A stretch of 44,147 bases of DNA, from the NCBI GenBank assembly GCA_947630535.1, contig CANRHZ010000013.1, positions 1 through 44,147 on the forward strand, given 5' to 3'. The notes beneath the pieces are model-generated. The model was not told where the DNA came from. It did not search any database and saw only the letters and a list, made by a program, of their open reading frames with translations. Origin of the DNA: Candidatus Gastranaerophilales bacterium (GTDB lineage: Bacteria > Cyanobacteriota > Vampirovibrionia > Gastranaerophilales > Gastranaerophilaceae). Below, piece by piece: positions 33,308 to 41,093 of the stretch; position 1 is the first letter of the stretch, and the number at the start of each line of letters is the position of its first letter. Position numbers and translations under genes: made by a program.

Positions 33308-34780
33308 TTATTTTTGTAATTTTACATAAGTGTTAACCGATTCGGGTTTTCTTATTTTGCGTGCAACCTGTCCGTTATTTTGGTATACATCGTTATCATC
33401 AGACGTGTTTCCTTCGATTGTGTTAACGGTACCATCTTCGTTAACTGAAATAACCAGTCCTATATGCATTGAGCCCCCGGGTACGTTTATTATAATGGCA
33501 TCTCCCGAATTTAGTTCATCCGAATTGAGGGTATTTCTGCCCTTTTCTTCGCCCCACTGTTTTATTCCTCTGCATGCCGAATACATTTCACAGGTATTTA
33601 AAAAGTCATCAGGTGTATTATCCTTGCCGTATGCTTTCGTCATGGTATATGTCACAAAATCGGCACACCAGAACCCGTCATCAAACTTTGCACCGTCCTT
33701 TGTCATAATATTTTTCATTTCATCATTTGTAAGGCCTTCAAATTGGGTCGCAATATTGGTCACTTCATCTGCTTGAACCTCATAATTATCTTTTTTATAC
33801 TGCTCGGCTTTAGCTTCTGAAATTTTTGCTTCGATTCCAGAAAGGTTTTTTTGGGCAGTGGCCACAGTTTTATTAGCTGCCTGAATTTCTTTTGCTTTTG
33901 CGCTATCAAAGTTTTTCTTTGCCTGGTTATAAGCATTTTGAGCGTCAATTGTGGCCTTTGATGCGGTTTCTTGTATTTGTTTTTGAATATCGCTTATTTC
34001 ATTTTCAAGTTGTTGTTTATTATTTTCAAGCTCCGATTTTTCTTTTTCTAAATTAGTTTTTTCTTCTTCCTGTCTTTTTAATTTGTCCTCGGCAAGCTTA
34101 ATTTCTTCTTGCTTTAGAGCTATTAAGTGATTGATTTTTTCTCTTTTTTCATCCAGTGCTCTATTTGATTCTTCGCTTCCTTCTTTTGTAGAATTTTTGG
34201 GAATAGAGGATAACTGACTTTTTAGAACATTTAGTTCGCCCTTAAAAGCTGATATACTTGTTTTTTGAGCCGTTATTTCCGCTTCTTTTGAACTTATTTG
34301 CCCCTCTTTTTGACTTAAATTTGTTTTAGCGGATTCAAGCTCAACCGTTTTTGTGTTTTCTTCTTCCTGAAGCCTTCCTAACTCGGGATTAGCCTGTACA
34401 TCATTTGACAGTGCCGATTGGTATTTATTGTACGCTTCATCAACCAGTGCGCTCAAATTTTTTAAATTCTCGCTATTTCCCGCTTGTATGTTTGCAAGGT
34501 TAGATTTCGCACCGTTAAGCGTTGACAGTGCATTTTCTTTTTTGGCATACAATTCGGACAAATTTATATCTTTTGATTTTTTATTTGTTGCAAGACCAAC
34601 AACCCTTTCAAGCCCGGTTTCATCAGAAAAATCCATGGCTTGAAGCTCGTCTTCTCCTGTTGCGGGGGACATTGAAATTTTGTTTGTATTAATAACATTT
34701 TTTCTGCTTACATTTTGTGAACTATTTGCCACTACACCCGTTGTACTTAAGTTTGGTAAAATTTTGTCTAAAAAACCCAT
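33308..34780 (-). CDS. Coiled-coil protein with C-terminal CHAP amidase domain
   Basis: The 490-residue product starts MGFLDKILPN, has a short unstructured region, then a long Gln/Glu/Lys-rich coiled coil (about 75-335), and ends in a CHAP/NlpC-P60-like domain. Catalytic candidates are Cys372 (FWCADFV), His439 (SMHIGLV) and Glu456/Asn458 (IEGNTS). The domain closely matches that of the protein at 8056, so they are paralogs with different N-terminal modules. Coiled coil plus CHAP is the layout of PcsB/CwlO-type wall hydrolases, but those have Sec signals and this has none. GGAAGG precedes the ATG and a sigma28-like promoter lies 30 bp upstream. Confidence 0.82.
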   Translation of the reverse strand: MGFLDKILPNLSTTGVVANSSQNVSRKNVINTNKISMSPATGEDELQAMDFSDETGLERVVGLATNKKSKDINLSELYAKKENALSTLNGAKSNLANIQAGNSENLKNLSALVDEAYNKYQSALSNDVQANPELGRLQEEENTKTVELESAKTNLSQKEGQISSKEAEITAQKTSISAFKGELNVLKSQLSSIPKNSTKEGSEESNRALDEKREKINHLIALKQEEIKLAEDKLKRQEEEKTNLEKEKSELENNKQQLENEISDIQKQIQETASKATIDAQNAYNQAKKNFDSAKAKEIQAANKTVATAQKNLSGIEAKISEAKAEQYKKDNYEVQADEVTNIATQFEGLTNDEMKNIMTKDGAKFDDGFWCADFVTYTMTKAYGKDNTPDDFLNTCEMYSACRGIKQWGEEKGRNTLNSDELNSGDAIIINVPGGSMHIGLVISVNEDGTVNTIEGNTSDDNDVYQNNGQVARKIRKPESVNTYVKLQK

Positions 34781-34810
34781 ATTCCTTCCTTTTTTTAGGT
34801 TTCAATAGTG

Positions 34811-34838
34811 TTATCGGACGTTTTGATTATGTTCTTTA
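34811..34838 (-). promoter_or_regulatory. Sigma28-like promoter of the coiled-coil CHAP gene
   Basis: On the minus strand TAAAGAAC (34838-34831), 12 bases, TCCGATAA (34818-34811); TAAA to -10 gap is 16. The -10 differs from the FliA consensus only in its first base. It ends 30 bp before the ATG at 34780. Confidence 0.68.
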
Positions 34839-34861
34839 TACTGTGTAAACTTTTATAAACA

Positions 34862-34890
34862 AAAAAGACGGGCATTTTACCCGTCTTTTT
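34862..34890 (-). terminator. Terminator of the GGGtGRT gene
   Basis: An 11-bp perfect stem (AAAAAGACGGG 34862-34872, CCCGTCTTTTT 34880-34890) with a 7-nt loop. On the minus strand it is followed by T residues and separates the Fe-S pair from the CHAP gene. Confidence 0.88.
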
Positions 34891-34907
34891 AATATTTAAT
34901 TTGATTT

Positions 34908-35906
34908 TTATTTCATTGCATTTTCAACCGCAACCGCAACCGCAACCGTTGCGCCGACCATGGGGTTATTACCCATACCGATTACACCCATCATCTCAAC
35001 ATGCGCAGGTACGGATGATGAACCTGCAAATTGTGCATCACTGTGCATTCTTCCCATAGTGTCCGTCATACCGTAACTTGCAGGGCCTGCTGCAACATTA
35101 TCGGGGTGGAGAGTTCTGCCTGTTCCGCCGCCTGATGCAACCGAGAAATATTTTTTGCCGTTTTCAATTGCCCACTTTTTGTACGTACCCGCAACAGGGT
35201 GTTGAAATCTTGTCGGGTTAGTTGAATTACCTGTTATAGAAACATCAACACCTTCTTTAATCATTATTGCAACACCTTCTGACACATCATCAGCACCGTA
35301 GCATTTTACTTTTGCTCTTTCAGAATCTGAAAAAGGTGTTTCTTTAACAACTTTTAATTCGCCCGTTTTGTAATCATATTCCGTTTCAACGTGAGTAAAG
35401 CCGTTAATTCTTGAGATAATGTATGCAGCATCTTTTCCAAGGCCGTTTAATATAACTCTTAGGGGTTCTTTTCTAACTTTATTTGCATTTCTTGCAATAC
35501 CGATTGCGCCTTCTGCCGCCGCAAAAGATTCATGACCCGCTAAAAAGCAAAAACATTTTGTTTCTTCTCTTAAAAGCATAGCGCCCAAGTTGCCATGACC
35601 CAAGCCGACTTTTCTTGAATCACCGACCGAGCCCGGGACCGCAAATGCTTGGAGACCTTCGCCGATTGCTTCAGCGGCATCAGCGGCATTTTTAACACCT
35701 TTTTTAATTGCAATGGCACAACCGAGCGTATATGCCCATGAGGCATTATCAAACGCAATGGGTTGAATACCTTTAACTATTTCATCAACATTTATTCCTT
35801 TAGATAAGCAAAGTTCGTTTGCTTCGTCAATTGTACTGAAGCCATACTGTGCAAGAACTTTTGCAAGTGATTTTTCACGTCTGTCTTGTCCTTCAAATTT
35901 TGCCAT
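34908..35906 (-). CDS. GGGtGRT family protein
   Basis: The 332-residue product contains the family signature ASGGGTGRTLHPDN (near residue 255) and GVIGMGNNPMVGATVAVAVAV at the C-terminus. A Cys-containing GHGNLGAMLLREETKCFCFLAGHESFAAAEG segment lies near 105-135. Family members occur in anaerobes beside an Fe-S scaffold-like gene, as here, and are presumed to act in metal-cluster or sulfur chemistry; the biochemical role is not established to my knowledge. It lies 33 bp after the scaffold gene and a strong terminator follows. Confidence 0.88.
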   Translation of the reverse strand: MAKFEGQDRREKSLAKVLAQYGFSTIDEANELCLSKGINVDEIVKGIQPIAFDNASWAYTLGCAIAIKKGVKNAADAAEAIGEGLQAFAVPGSVGDSRKVGLGHGNLGAMLLREETKCFCFLAGHESFAAAEGAIGIARNANKVRKEPLRVILNGLGKDAAYIISRINGFTHVETEYDYKTGELKVVKETPFSDSERAKVKCYGADDVSEGVAIMIKEGVDVSITGNSTNPTRFQHPVAGTYKKWAIENGKKYFSVASGGGTGRTLHPDNVAAGPASYGMTDTMGRMHSDAQFAGSSSVPAHVEMMGVIGMGNNPMVGATVAVAVAVENAMK

Positions 35907-35939
35907 TTTTATATTTCCTTTATATTAACTTCTAACTAA

Positions 35940-36641
35940 TTATTCAACCCTCGGGTCTACTTTTTTAACCGCATCATTAAATCTGCCGTATGTGCCGATA
36001 TTTTTTTCATATGCTTCTTTAATGTCAACACCTTTTTTAACGGCATCCATAAATTTACCAAGATTTATAAATTGGTACCCGATAATTTCATCATTCTTAT
36101 CCAACCCGAGTTTTAAAATATAACCTTCCGTTAATGAAAGGTATCTTGGCCCTTTTTGTTTTGTGGAATGAATTGTTCCAACCATTGAGCATAAACCTTT
36201 ACCAAGGTCCTCTAATCCTGCACCGACGGGAAGTCCGCCTTCAGAAAATGCGGTTTGCGTTCTTCCGTATACAATTTGCAAGAATAATTCCCTCATGGCA
36301 ACATTTATAGCGTCACAAACAAGGTCTGTGTTAAGGGCTTCAAGAATTGTTTTGCCGGGGAGAATTTCTCCTGCCATAGCGGCAGAATGCGTCATCCCGG
36401 AGCAGCCGATTGTTTCAACAAGAGCTTCTTGTATAATTCCGTTTTTAACGTTAAGAGTTAATTTGCAAGTACCCTGTTGAGGCGCACAACACCCGCAACC
36501 GTGTGTTAAACCTGAAATATCTTTAATTTCTTTTGCTTTTGTCCACAAGCCTTCTTGAGGAATTGGAGCAGGTTCGCCCTTAACCCCTCTTTTAATAGAG
36601 CACATCTGTTCAACTTCATGGCTTACTTGTATTGAATCCAT
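35940..36641 (-). CDS. Iron-sulfur cluster assembly scaffold-like (NifU-related) protein
   Basis: The 233-residue product has a Cys-rich N-terminal part, THGCGCCAPQQGTCKLTLNV (about 46-65), and the NifU/IscU-like core with VETIGCSGMTHSAAMAGEILPGKTI. DLVCDAINVAMRELFLQI follows, supplying further cysteines. It is longer than IscU, and it forms a conserved pair with the GGGtGRT gene. AGGAG precedes the ATG. Its upstream region holds four copies of an 8-bp motif (TTTGATAT) around promoter and leader, suggesting specific control. Confidence 0.88.
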   Translation of the reverse strand: MDSIQVSHEVEQMCSIKRGVKGEPAPIPQEGLWTKAKEIKDISGLTHGCGCCAPQQGTCKLTLNVKNGIIQEALVETIGCSGMTHSAAMAGEILPGKTILEALNTDLVCDAINVAMRELFLQIVYGRTQTAFSEGGLPVGAGLEDLGKGLCSMVGTIHSTKQKGPRYLSLTEGYILKLGLDKNDEIIGYQFINLGKFMDAVKKGVDIKEAYEKNIGTYGRFNDAVKKVDPRVE

Positions 36642-36657
36642 ATTTTACTCCTTTATA

Positions 36658-36822
36658 TTTGATATATAAGTCATATTTTTTAATTTATATCAAACAAAAA
36701 GGAATGTAAAATTATTATTTGATATCATATTCAACCGCATAAAAAATATTTTGCCCAAGTCTTTAATCTTTATTGTTGCATCTTTATCAAAAATAAGTTA
36801 AAATATATAGTGTAATATCAAA
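36658..36822. promoter_or_regulatory. Divergent control region with four TTTGATAT/ATATCAAA boxes
   Basis: Boxes lie at 36658-36665, 36687-36694 (inverted; with the first a perfect 9-bp inverted repeat 36658-36666/36686-36694), 36718-36725 and 36815-36822 (inverted). A candidate minus-strand promoter, TTTACA (36710-36705), 17 bases, TAAATT (36687-36682), touches the second box. The first and fourth boxes lie just upstream of the ribosome-binding sites of the scaffold gene and of the prepilin gene. This looks like an operator set; the regulator is not identifiable here. Confidence 0.5.
36776..36804 (+). promoter_or_regulatory. Sigma70-type promoter of the poly-C prepilin gene
   Basis: TTGCAT (36776-36781), 17 bases, TAAAAT (36799-36804), 32 bp before the ATG at 36837. 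One TTTGATAT-type box (36815-36822) lies between promoter and ribosome-binding site. Confidence 0.65.
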
Positions 36823-36836
36823 TAGGAGTTGATTTT

Positions 36837-37821
36837 ATGGATAATTTATTTGGAGCTTACCCCCCCCCCCAAGGGATTAGGCGGATTTACTTTAGCTGAA
36901 GTATTGATAACACTAACAATTATAGGTATCGTTGCAGCTATTACTCTGCCAAGTTTACTTGTTAATGTTAACGATAAAGCATGGAACGCTCAAAGAAAAG
37001 CACTTTATGCAAGAATGAGCCAAGCAATAGGAGAGATGGATAGTATTTCAGGTTATGGCTCATCAAATAATGAAACGGAAGATGAAATTAAAGATGGGGC
37101 AGCGGAAGCTTTCATAATCAACGGACTATCAAAAGTTTATAGGGTTCAAAACATTTGTAACTCAAATAATTTATCTGCATGCGGGATACCATCATCCATA
37201 ATTACCCTAAATGGCAGCACAATGCAATTTCCAAAATCCGTTAGCGAATTAGACAGTACATTAACTGATGCAAAAAATAAAGCTACGGATACTAAAGCGG
37301 CTGCCTTTGAAACGGTTAACGGTGAATCAATAGCGCTTTTTTATAACCCCAAATGTGAATCAGACCATCCTGATAAACTTCATTTTGCAGGTCAGGTATT
37401 TTGCGCAAATATGATATACGACCTGAATGGTCTAAAAGGCCCGAATGAAGTCGGAAAGGATGTAGGGTTTATAACGATACTTTACAGAGCAAACAGTGTC
37501 GTTGTTGCTCCGAATTTGTTTCCGGCAAACGCAGGAAAAGCCGCTTCCTATCCTAAAAGCAATGCATCGGGTGATGCCGCAAAAGATGCAGCCTCTCTAT
37601 GCGCTCAACAGGGAGATGATGCAAGGCTTCCTGACAGAGATGAACTTGTTTCAATGTATATAAATCGTTCATTGATTAATATACTGACAGACGGCTACTG
37701 GTCAGGTTCGGTAGTATCTTCGGGAGAAAGCGGGCGTGTATGGGTAATTGCCATGCATGACGGGGGCAGAGACAGGTATGACCGCACGGCCACCCTTAAT
37801 GTTCGCTGCGTAAAAAAATAA
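36837..37821 (+). CDS. Prepilin with Lcl/DUF1566-like C-terminal domain, frameshifted at a C11 tract
   Basis: The ATG at 36837 (AGGAG eight bases upstream) reads MDNLFGAYPPP and then leaves the frame at eleven C (36860-36870), stopping soon after. With ten C it would continue into GLGG|FTLAEVLITLTIIGIVAAITLPSLL, a canonical prepilin leader and helix, and on to the stop at 37821, giving about 328 residues. The only in-frame start as sequenced is TTG 36829, directly against the AGGAG and hence poor. The C-terminal 75 residues (ARLPDRDELVSMY, DGYWSGSV, VWVIAMHDGG, NVRCVKK) resemble the Lcl/DUF1566 lectin-like domain. So this is either a phase-off adhesin-type pilin or a sequencing slip. Its own promoter and terminator flank it. 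Confidence 0.8.
36860..36870 (+). repeat. Homopolymeric C11 tract in the prepilin leader
   Basis: Eleven consecutive C, striking in such AT-rich DNA, lie eight codons after the ATG. Loss of one C, or a change by any net one-less step of three, restores the prepilin frame. Such tracts are classical slipped-strand switches. Confidence 0.85.
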
Positions 37822-37844
37822 TTTTAAAATCAATTTCATATATT

Positions 37845-37877
37845 CTCGCAATTTTGTTATAAATTGCGAGATTTTTT
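37845..37877 (+). terminator. Terminator after the poly-C prepilin gene
   Basis: A 10-bp perfect stem (CTCGCAATTT 37845-37854, AAATTGCGAG 37861-37870) with a 6-nt loop, then ATTTTTT. Confidence 0.9.
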
Positions 37878-37947
37878 ATATTTTGAAAACAAAAAAACAA
37901 TCAAATAAGATTATATTAAGTTGAATAAAGATAAAAAAGTTTAATTT

Positions 37948-38052
37948 ATGATGCCTGATTGGGTGCTTTTTTTCTTTTTCATAATAGTTTTTATGAGCCC
38001 TGTTTTAATTAAGGCATTGATAACGGTTGTTACCATTGGTATTTTTGTCTAA
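37948..38052 (+). CDS. Possible 34-residue single-span membrane microprotein
   Basis: This short frame encodes MMPDWVLFFFFIIVFMSPV followed by LIKALITVVTIGIFV: two Met, a short polar start and an almost wholly hydrophobic remainder. There is no clear ribosome-binding site, and hydrophobic codons arise easily in T-rich DNA, so it may be chance. It lies alone between the prepilin terminator and the bioD promoter; the rest of that 343-bp gap holds nothing else I recognise. Confidence 0.3.
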   Translation: MMPDWVLFFFFIIVFMSPVLIKALITVVTIGIFV

Positions 38053-38122
38053 TCTTTTTTTATTAACCAAAAATTATAGTTAGAGTTTATTTATAGCAAC
38101 CCTTTTAAAACTTTCAAAGTTC

Positions 38123-38131
38123 TGGTATAAT
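38123..38131 (+). promoter_or_regulatory. Extended -10 promoter of bioD
   Basis: TGGTATAAT combines a perfect TATAAT (38126-38131) with the TGn extension. The -35 region (TTTTAA at 38103) is weak. The ATG is 33 bp downstream. Confidence 0.6.
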
Positions 38132-38164
38132 CAATAGAAAGAAGTTGTTAGGAAGGGGATTTAT

Positions 38165-38821
38165 ATGTATGTTTTTGTAACGGGAACCGATACTGATGTC
38201 GGAAAAAGCTATGTTTCAAGGGGAATAGCACTTGAATTATCCAAAAATGAAACCACGGGCTATCTTAAACCTTTTCAATCGGGCATAATTGATAATGTGC
38301 CAACGGATAGTGAATATGTATGTTCAAACGGCAAAATTCTTGCAAAGAGTTCTTATCTTACAAAAACACCCTCATGCCCTTTAATATCAGGTGAAATTGA
38401 TAATGTGGAATTTGACCTGAATAAAGTATTATCGGATTTTGAAACTTTGAAAAAAGAATGTGAAAACGTTATTGTTGAAGGTTCAGGGGGGATTTATGTT
38501 CCCGTTAAAAAAGGGGTTTTAATGATTGATGTCATAAAGAAACTCAATATTCCTTCAATTGTGGTTGCCCGTCCTGATTTAGGCACAATTAATCACACTT
38601 TAATGACAATAGAATGCCTTATAAATAACGGTGTCAGGGTTTTAGGGGTAGTCATTTCAAATTACCTCAATAAAACAACAGACCCTGTTATTACCCGTGC
38701 AAGAGAAATGATAGAAATGTTTTCAGGGGATATAAGGGTTCTTGATGTCATAAACAAAGACCAAAAAGACTTTTCCTGCCTGACATCAGAAATATTAAAT
38801 TCAATTACAATGTATGCTTAA
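38165..38821 (+). CDS. bioD: Dethiobiotin synthetase
   Basis: The 218-residue product has the BioD P-loop GTDTDVGKSYVS (7-18), the substrate loop KPFQSGIID (about 38-46), VIVEGSGGIYVPV near 106 and ARPDLGTINHTLMTIE, which contains the second conserved loop. It uses ATP and CO2 to close the ureido ring of dethiobiotin. AGGAAGG lies upstream. It stands alone: no bioA, bioB or bioF is in the window, so the pathway genes are scattered. Length is normal. Confidence 0.93.
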   Translation: MYVFVTGTDTDVGKSYVSRGIALELSKNETTGYLKPFQSGIIDNVPTDSEYVCSNGKILAKSSYLTKTPSCPLISGEIDNVEFDLNKVLSDFETLKKECENVIVEGSGGIYVPVKKGVLMIDVIKKLNIPSIVVARPDLGTINHTLMTIECLINNGVRVLGVVISNYLNKTTDPVITRAREMIEMFSGDIRVLDVINKDQKDFSCLTSEILNSITMYA

Positions 38822-38836
38822 ATTTTAAAATTTTAT

Positions 38837-39634
38837 TTAAGCGCCTTTATTCAATGCGGCATTATTATCAGGTTGTGCCTGAGGGGGGTTTTGGTTGGTC
38901 GGAGGAGCGGAAGCTTGCGCTTTTCTTCCGATTAATCCATAAGTATTTAAAATATTAAATATTAAAGCGCCGACAACTCCTATTGCAATTCCCGTGCCGA
39001 TTATTGCCCTATTTCTTAAATGTTTTGCGCCTTTTTTTGCTATTGATTCTAAATTTTCGTTTTTAAGATTTTTAATTATATCAACAAACTTTTCTTGATA
39101 TTCGCTAAATTTTTTTGATTGAGAGGTTAGAATTTTGTTTATTTTGTCGGTTTTGCTTTCGATTTTTTGAACAACGTTTGCTTGATTATAGCCGCCTTCT
39201 GGGATATTTTTTGCACTGTCTTTAAAGAAATTTTTAATTTGTGTTTGAATTTCATCAGAATTATATTCATTCGGTTTTACTTTTGAAAGGTTCCCCACAA
39301 ATTCAACAAGCTTGTTGTAGTAATTTTTGATTGTATTACTTTTAGATTTTATTTTTTGCCCTTTTGAAATCAGATTTTTTATATCATCCCCTGTATCTTT
39401 AAGACATTCGGGGATTTTATTTGCGTTTGTAGCTTTTTCAAACATATCGGCATATTGAAAATTAATAGCCGCTTCGCTTGGTTTATAAGGTACTAAAGTT
39501 CCGATTTTTCCGCCTATTGCACCGATTGTACCTCCGACAAGAGCCGTGGTTCCGACATTTATGGCGGAATTTTTAATATCAGAAAATATGCTTCTTTTTT
39601 GAGTTCCTGATGAGCCAAAGCTTACATTTTGCAT
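38837..39634 (-). CDS. Helical membrane-associated protein of unknown function
   Basis: The 265-residue product has a Gly-rich, weakly hydrophobic segment near the start (TTALVGGTIGAIGGKIGTLV, about 28-47). A long Lys/Asn-rich helical middle (about 60-205) follows, then one clear membrane helix (AIIGTGIAIGVVGALIFNIL, about 210-229) and a Pro/Gln/Asn-rich tail. No signal peptide or enzyme motif is visible. It is convergent with bioD and 91 bp downstream of the O-antigen-ligase gene, with no shared promoter evident. I recognise no family. Confidence 0.6.
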   Translation of the reverse strand: MQNVSFGSSGTQKRSIFSDIKNSAINVGTTALVGGTIGAIGGKIGTLVPYKPSEAAINFQYADMFEKATNANKIPECLKDTGDDIKNLISKGQKIKSKSNTIKNYYNKLVEFVGNLSKVKPNEYNSDEIQTQIKNFFKDSAKNIPEGGYNQANVVQKIESKTDKINKILTSQSKKFSEYQEKFVDIIKNLKNENLESIAKKGAKHLRNRAIIGTGIAIGVVGALIFNILNTYGLIGRKAQASAPPTNQNPPQAQPDNNAALNKGA

Positions 39635-39725
39635 ATTTAAACCTTCAAATTAAAACCTATATAACTAATAAAAACTAAAAAAAGACAATTATTGCTTAAT
39701 TGAATAATTTTTTACTTTACAAAAC

Positions 39726-41093
39726 TTATTTTAGGAGCCTGAGTTTTTTAAGTTTTTCCCTTCTTATTGTAAGAGCATGAAAAATTGCAATATTTGTCCA
39801 AAAAATAATTTGAATTTGCGGTCTAAAAAATATGGTATCAAAAAGCCCGTGGAACATAACACCTGTTATCATAAGAAGGATTGAAAACACGATTGTTCTA
39901 TTGATGGGAGAAATTGTAGGCTTTATAGTGTATCTGATTGCTCTTGTTACAATTAAAACAATAAAAGCGCCAAACGAAATTAATGCAAAAATTCCCGACT
40001 CAACAGCAATTTCAAGAGGAACGGAATAAGACCCGAGAGCGTCAAACCCCGTTTTCATATACAAACCGTATATTTCTCTGAAATTTTTGTTTCCGACCCC
40101 GATTCCTAAAAACTTGTTATCCAAAAACATTTGATAGCAAGCCTCATAGACATTCATTCTAAATGAAATGGAAGAATCCTTTCTGAATGAAAAAATAGAT
40201 ATGACCCTGTTTAAAAAAGAAGGCACAAGGCATATAACGCCCGCCAAAAATACAAAAGTTGAAGCTATGATTAGCTTATAGCGTTTTTTGATTTGAGAAA
40301 ATCCCCCGAAATATTTTTTCATAAAGTAAAGAGAATATATGAAAATAACCGCCAAAATGCCAAAAAGTCCAAGATATGCCCCTCTGCACCCCGTGACAAA
40401 AATTGCATACATAACAATTAAAAATAAAACTGATGAAATAATAAGCCCCTGTTTATGTTTATTAAAATAAGAAATTCCCAAAAATGTGAATATGGAAGAT
40501 ATTCCGGCTATTAAATATCCCGCAAGAAGGTTTGGATTGTATGGTTTTATTGTTCCGTATGCCCTTGAAATTGCATGCGTGGGGTCTATGTTTGATGTAT
40601 CCTGCCAGGTTGCAATTTCTTGTACATGGGAGATATTTTGCAATATACCGATAAAAGCTTCAAATGAAGTTACAATAGCAATTGTTAAGATAGTAGGAAT
40701 AATTCTTTTTTTGTTTGTGGATAAAAAATAAACGGATGCAAAATAAAATGAGATATAAATTAAAGTCTTTATTGTCCCAAAAAGGCTTAATTTAAGGTAA
40801 CTTGCACCAACGGCCGAAATTATTACGAATAAAAGATATAAAATTAAAACTTTATTCAAAAAAGAAAGCTCGGCCGCTTCTCCTTTTTTTATAAACATTT
40901 TAAATACACAGGCCATTACAAAAAAGCATGCCAAAATCCCGATTGCGCCCGTAGGCATAAAAGAGGTCGAAACAATGACCGCAATTAAAAGAAAAAAAGC
41001 GATATCGTCAATATATTCAAATATCAAACTGTCAGATAAAAATTTTGAAAACTTTGAATTTTGAACTTTTTCAATAAGGGTATTAATTAACAT
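39726..41093 (-). CDS. O-antigen ligase/polymerase-like membrane protein
   Basis: The 455-residue product has about ten to twelve membrane helices and, between late helices, the Wzy/WaaL-type periplasmic loop. This contains FVTGCRGAYLGL and SISFRMNVYEACYQMFLDNKFLGIGVGNKNFREIYG; that arginine-rich, G-x-G-containing pattern marks the ligase/polymerase family (PF04932). It joins or polymerises surface polysaccharide on the outer face of the inner membrane. Its start overlaps the DUF4330 gene by 11 bp. Ligase versus polymerase cannot be decided. Confidence 0.85.
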   Translation of the reverse strand: MLINTLIEKVQNSKFSKFLSDSLIFEYIDDIAFFLLIAVIVSTSFMPTGAIGILACFFVMACVFKMFIKKGEAAELSFLNKVLILYLLFVIISAVGASYLKLSLFGTIKTLIYISFYFASVYFLSTNKKRIIPTILTIAIVTSFEAFIGILQNISHVQEIATWQDTSNIDPTHAISRAYGTIKPYNPNLLAGYLIAGISSIFTFLGISYFNKHKQGLIISSVLFLIVMYAIFVTGCRGAYLGLFGILAVIFIYSLYFMKKYFGGFSQIKKRYKLIIASTFVFLAGVICLVPSFLNRVISIFSFRKDSSISFRMNVYEACYQMFLDNKFLGIGVGNKNFREIYGLYMKTGFDALGSYSVPLEIAVESGIFALISFGAFIVLIVTRAIRYTIKPTISPINRTIVFSILLMITGVMFHGLFDTIFFRPQIQIIFWTNIAIFHALTIRREKLKKLRLLK

